Source: a virus
Virus record (IMG/VR): IMGVR_UViG_3300046010_012164
Span: 1-43,012 of that record
Strand: one strand, 5' to 3'
DNA: 43,012 nucleotides
The notes under the pieces were generated by a model that was not told the origin of the DNA, ran no database searches, and saw nothing but the letters and a program-made list of their open reading frames with translations. Every line of letters starts with the position of its first letter. Positions within the stretch are counted from its first letter, which is position 1. A program made the translations under genes and the position numbers. Positions 40,349-43,012 of this stretch are shown here, one piece after another.

Positions 40349-41065
40349 ATGCCTCGTCCTCTCACTTTCCGCCGCGGTATCGGCACCGGCTCGTCGAGCG
40401 TCTTCGGCCTGATGCCGGTTCCCGATCCGACTCTGGCGGCAGTCTACCACGACGACTTTTTCGAGTACACGGCAGCCGACTGGGTTCTTGGCGGCACGGG
40501 CTCGCCTGGTCGGACGACTCTGGACAACGCCGATGGTGGTCTGCTTCGCCTCAGCACGAGCGCTGCTGGTGGCGACAGCTCGACCGCTCACTGGGCTGGT
40601 GGCAACGGCGCGATTCGCCGCGGCTGGACCTTCACTGCCGGCAAGCGGATGGGTATCAAGACCCGCTTCCGGATCAGCGAAAACAACGTGGCGCTGTTCA
40701 TCGGTCTCGCAGACGCGATCACCCCGGCGGCTGGCTGGGCTGCGACCAATGACTTCGCTATCAGCGCCGGTCCGGGTGGCTTCGGTGTTCGGGTGACCAA
40801 GGCCGGTTCCAGCGCGAACGCAGCCAACATCCGCCCCACCTCCTTCCCGGCCAACACCTTCGTCGAGCTCGCCGCGATCTTCAACGGCAGCGACCAGATT
40901 CAGGGCTTCCTCAACGGTAACCTGTTCGCGGAGCTTCGCAGCTCGACCCTCATCTCGGCCCTTGCCCCCACGGCAGCGATGGGTGTCGGCGTCGGTGTCC
41001 TCAACGCCACGGGCGTCGCGAGGAACGTCGATATCGACTATATCACCGTGATCAAGGAGCGCTAA
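40349..41065 (+). CDS. Beta-sandwich head or tail accessory protein
   Basis: 238 aa. After a 30-residue linker, the body (VYHDDFFEYTAADWVLGGTG, TFTAGKRMGIKTRFRISENN, FPANTFVELAAIFNGSDQIQ) looks like a concanavalin/laminin-G type beta sandwich, ending NVDIDYITVIKER. Such domains occur in head decoration and fibre proteins that bind glycans. First gene after the capsid terminator, with AGGAGA upstream. Confidence 0.55.
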   Translation: MPRPLTFRRGIGTGSSSVFGLMPVPDPTLAAVYHDDFFEYTAADWVLGGTGSPGRTTLDNADGGLLRLSTSAAGGDSSTAHWAGGNGAIRRGWTFTAGKRMGIKTRFRISENNVALFIGLADAITPAAGWAATNDFAISAGPGGFGVRVTKAGSSANAANIRPTSFPANTFVELAAIFNGSDQIQGFLNGNLFAELRSSTLISALAPTAAMGVGVGVLNATGVARNVDIDYITVIKER

Positions 41066-41068
41066 GCG

Positions 41069-41461
41069 ATGGCGACTAATACCAAGCAGGCTCTCGGCGT
41101 AGTCGTCGGGAGTTCTGCGACCGAGGTCCTCCGCATCGGCACGAGTGGCATGAAGCGGGTGGCATTTCACGTCTCGAATCGCGCTGGCGGTGCGGCCCTC
41201 ACGGCGACCTCCATCCGGGGTCGTGCTGGTGGCGGCTCCGGCCCCGTGCCGGCTACCCAGGCGTTTCCAGACGTCGTGCTGGGAACGAACCCAGCTGCGA
41301 CCACTTACCCCATCGTAGGCTCGGCCAACGCCTCCGCGACGCTTGCGGCGAATGCGGCTGAGATCTTCGTGGTCAACTGCGAGGGGCTCCGGGAAGTTTC
41401 CCTGCGGCTCACCTGCGGTACCTCGACTACGGTCGACGTTGCGGCTCACGCAGTGGAGTAA
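41069..41461 (+). CDS. 130-aa virion-like protein
   Basis: Ala/Thr/Gly-rich, with beta strands (KRVAFHVSNRAGGAALTATS, EIFVVNCEGLREVSLRLTCG). Probably a small head or collar component because of position and composition. It is three bases from each neighbour's coding sequence, within one transcript. No family recognised. Confidence 0.5.
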   Translation: MATNTKQALGVVVGSSATEVLRIGTSGMKRVAFHVSNRAGGAALTATSIRGRAGGGSGPVPATQAFPDVVLGTNPAATTYPIVGSANASATLAANAAEIFVVNCEGLREVSLRLTCGTSTTVDVAAHAVE

Positions 41462-41464
41462 GCG

Positions 41465-41941
41465 ATGGCGGACGAATGGTCATATGAGTCGAGTCTAACC
41501 TGGTCTGGCCGGCCGGCCAATCCGGGTGAAGCCTATCCGGTCGCGATTGGCTTCACGGGTGCTTCTGCGCAGAAGTTCTACCAGTTCGACTCGCCTCAGG
41601 CCGTTGCCGCCGACTCCCCAGCCGTTCGCCTTGAGCGGGTGGGGATTCCCCTTTCCGGTCGGGGGATTGATCTGGCGACCTTCAAGCTCCTTCGGGGCAT
41701 CTGGCTGATGATCGACGGGACTCCCGGAGATCAGATTCAGGTGTACCTGGGGGTGCAAGAGAAGTCCCAGACCGATTTCCCGACTTGGGAAGGGCCTTAT
41801 ACTTACGAGATCGGAGAAAGTGAGTACATCGACGTACTCCTCACTGGTCGCTTCGTTTGCATCAGACTCGAGTCTACGGCGATCAATCCCTGGATACTCG
41901 TCTCTTACGAGCTGGACTTCGAGCCAGTTGGTCTGTTTTAA
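41465..41941 (+). CDS. 158-aa virion-like protein
   Basis: Beta-rich protein, with NPGEAYPVAIGFTGASAQKF, a DGTPGDQIQVYLGVQEKS strand pair and FVCIRLESTAINPWILVSYE near the end. Likely a structural head or tail accessory protein; it reads similarly to the two preceding genes in composition. No family recognised. Confidence 0.5.
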   Translation: MADEWSYESSLTWSGRPANPGEAYPVAIGFTGASAQKFYQFDSPQAVAADSPAVRLERVGIPLSGRGIDLATFKLLRGIWLMIDGTPGDQIQVYLGVQEKSQTDFPTWEGPYTYEIGESEYIDVLLTGRFVCIRLESTAINPWILVSYELDFEPVGLF

Positions 41942-41959
41942 CGGGATGGATTGAACAGG

Positions 41960-41979
41960 AATAATCGGCTGTGATTATT
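41960..41979 (+). promoter_or_regulatory. Hairpin enclosing the start codon of the DUF5675 gene
   Basis: AATAATC (41960-41966), 6-base loop, GATTATT (41973-41979). The GTG at 41971-41973 sits at the loop/stem border and AGGA at 41957-41960 is next to the stem, so folding would restrict initiation. An AT-rich element unusual in this GC-rich gene block. Confidence 0.45.
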
Positions 41980-42441
41980 ACCCTCTCTCGCTTCTCCTAC
42001 TCCCCGACCGAGACTGAAGGTCGGCTCGAGATCCCAGGGGAGCCCCCCTTCGCCACGATCGAGCTTCCGTGGCGGGATAACCAGAAGGGGCTCTCTTGCG
42101 TCCCGGATGGGAGGTATCAACTTCTTCCCTTCCGCCGGCCGTCGGGGGAAGAGGCCTTCATCCTCCGCAACCCGGCGCTCAAGGTCTGGCACCGGGATGA
42201 GGACATTCCTCCCGGCGTCGTGGGACGGAGTCTCATCCTCATTCACGCAGCTAACTTCCCGCACGAACTCAGGGGCTGTATTGCTCCGGGAGTTCAGCGG
42301 GGCCTTATCCGGTCGAGCAAGACCGGCCTCGTCCACCGTGGGGTAAGCGATTCTCGCTACGCGATGGAGAAGATTCGCGAGCTCCTCGGAAAAGAAGAAC
42401 ACACCCTTGTGATTCGTCCTTCTCTCGGAGCTGTCTCTTAA
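41971..42441 (+). CDS. DUF5675 family protein, possible lysis role
   Basis: 156 aa, GTG start. SYSPTETEGRLEIPGEP, ELPWRDNQKGLSCVPDGRYQ, SLILIHAANFPHELRGCIAP and GVQRGLI match the DUF5675 family (a conserved His and Cys: IHAANFPHELRGC), which resembles the L,D-transpeptidase-like arrangement of a catalytic Cys and His and is often found with phage lysis or tail genes. It may modify or cut peptidoglycan. No ordinary endolysin is seen in the window, so this is the main candidate. Function is inference. Confidence 0.7.
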   Translation: MIITLSRFSYSPTETEGRLEIPGEPPFATIELPWRDNQKGLSCVPDGRYQLLPFRRPSGEEAFILRNPALKVWHRDEDIPPGVVGRSLILIHAANFPHELRGCIAPGVQRGLIRSSKTGLVHRGVSDSRYAMEKIRELLGKEEHTLVIRPSLGAVS

Positions 42442-42734
42442 TGTCTCCTGCCTCGGATTCCAACAAGCTTCCTCTCTGGGCCATGTTTGGCGTGGATGCT
42501 ATCACCCTCTGCGTAGTGGGCATCTCCTGGGGGCAGCAAGTCGAGCGGACCAAGCACCAAGAAGTCCGCATCGACAAGATCGAACAAGCTATCCAACTTC
42601 TCTCTGCCCAGAGCATCGATGGTCGGACTGGGGCATCGGCTCGCTTGATGGGGGTGGAGACACGGCTTAACAGCGTCGATGACCGGCTTGATCGAATGGA
42701 AGATAAACTCGATCGAGCCCTCGCGAGGAGATAA
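42441..42734 (+). CDS. TM plus coiled-coil protein, spanin- or holin-like
   Basis: 97 aa. One hydrophobic segment at about 11-28 (LWAMFGVDAITLCVVGISW) is followed by a long heptad-patterned helix (HQEVRIDKIEQAIQLLSAQS, VETRLNSVDDRLDRMEDKLD). An N-in membrane protein with an outward coiled coil, the layout of Rz-type inner spanins; it could also be a tail or regulatory protein. It overlaps the DUF5675 stop by one base. No spanin partner was recognised. Confidence 0.5.
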   Translation: MSPASDSNKLPLWAMFGVDAITLCVVGISWGQQVERTKHQEVRIDKIEQAIQLLSAQSIDGRTGASARLMGVETRLNSVDDRLDRMEDKLDRALARR

Positions 42735-42736
42735 CC

Positions 42737-43012
42737 GTGCCTTTGACGACGAATCAGGACTTTGTCTCTCTCCTCATGTCTCGCCTCGGCCGGCGGACGG
42801 CTCAGAACATCCGCCCGACGGTGGTGGATGAGCTGAACCTTGCCCGCATCCAGGCGGAGGCGAACCCCTTCATCCCGTTCTTCCTCTTCTCTGTCCAGCC
42901 GGTTGGTCTTCCAGCCGGTATCTCGTCGGTGAACCTTCCTCCTGGCTTCATCATGGAGCAAGAGGATTCCGAGCCGTACCTCGTCGCGACGGATGACGGG
43001 ACGGAGTCGCCT
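42737..43012 (+). CDS. Adaptor (head-tail connector) protein, N-terminal part
   Basis: Starts at the GTG at 42737, three bases after the previous gene's end, and runs to the window edge. PLTTNQDFVSLLMSRLGRRT and VVDELNLARIQAEANPFIPF are typical for the N-terminal helices of phage adaptor proteins. The protein continues at 1-534 (see that entry) for about 226 aa in all. The last three bases of the window break the match to the start and should not be translated. Confidence 0.75.
   Translation, partial: MPLTTNQDFVSLLMSRLGRRTAQNIRPTVVDELNLARIQAEANPFIPFFLFSVQPVGLPAGISSVNLPPGFIMEQEDSEPYLVATDDGTESP
42884..43009. repeat. Terminal redundancy, right copy
   Basis: Identical to bases 1-126. See the left copy. 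Confidence 0.95.

Noticed and set aside
40265-41449. Long - strand open frame after the capsid
   Set aside because: Covers the capsid terminator and two forward genes; composition of a shadow.
1-43012. tRNA genes, insertion sequences, integrase or lysogeny repressor
   Set aside because: None recognised by eye on either strand; no tyrosine or serine recombinase motif and no CI-like gene, so a lytic lifestyle is more likely, although short tRNAs could be missed without a dedicated scan.

Overview
The window is a complete or near-complete genome of a tailed phage of roughly 42.9 kb. Bases 1-126 recur at 42884-43009, and one gene reads in frame through that join, so the molecule closes into a circle (or was assembled as one). 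The gene set points to a podovirus, that is, a short-tailed phage: large terminase, portal, scaffold, an SU10-like major capsid protein, adaptor, a nozzle-like protein and four successive internal/ejection proteins, with no tape measure, sheath or baseplate. No phage RNA polymerase gene is visible, so host RNA polymerase must be used. A high-GC genome, a GTA-type 3TM holin and a perfect CtrA-type box (TTAA-N7-TTAAC) in the main control region together suggest an alphaproteobacterial host. That host assignment is inference.

Layout: two opposed transcription units diverge from a control region at 31777-32283. The late unit runs on the + strand: ADP-ribosyltransferase-like protein (32284), small-terminase-like HTH protein, PD-(D/E)XK protein, TerL, portal, scaffold, capsid, a terminator, three head/tail accessory proteins, a DUF5675 protein and a TM/coiled-coil protein. 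It then passes through the circle junction: adaptor, tail fibre-like, nozzle-like, beta-rich tail protein, holin-like protein, GTA-type holin, and ejection proteins ending with a 1755-aa protein that carries an HEIGH zinc-protease motif (ends 12526).

The early unit runs on the - strand from 31776 down to 12453. Its first part (31.8-25 kb) holds small proteins of unknown function, including a paralogous pair, acidic proteins, small HTH/RHH/zinc proteins and a one-TM micro-protein. Four sigma70-type promoters there share the core GGGGGTTGAC. The second part (25-12.5 kb) is replication and recombination: a Cas4/RecB-like nuclease, a Sak4/RecA-like ATPase, a likely ssDNA-binding protein, a ParB-methyltransferase fusion, a protein with an SSB-like acidic tip, a dNMP kinase, a uracil-DNA-glycosylase/family A DNA polymerase fusion, a P-loop primase/helicase-like protein and a last HTH protein. 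The early and late units collide tail to tail and overlap by 74 bp.

The most unusual items are: the control region with a CtrA box, a palindrome and a sigma54-like element; the ADP-ribosyltransferase that opens the late operon; a low-GC gene resembling TIGR03790 inside the replication operon; the UDG-polymerase fusion lacking iron-sulfur ligands; a 183-bp nested palindrome around an A18 loop; and an HTH reading frame that appears to shift by -1 near 25454.
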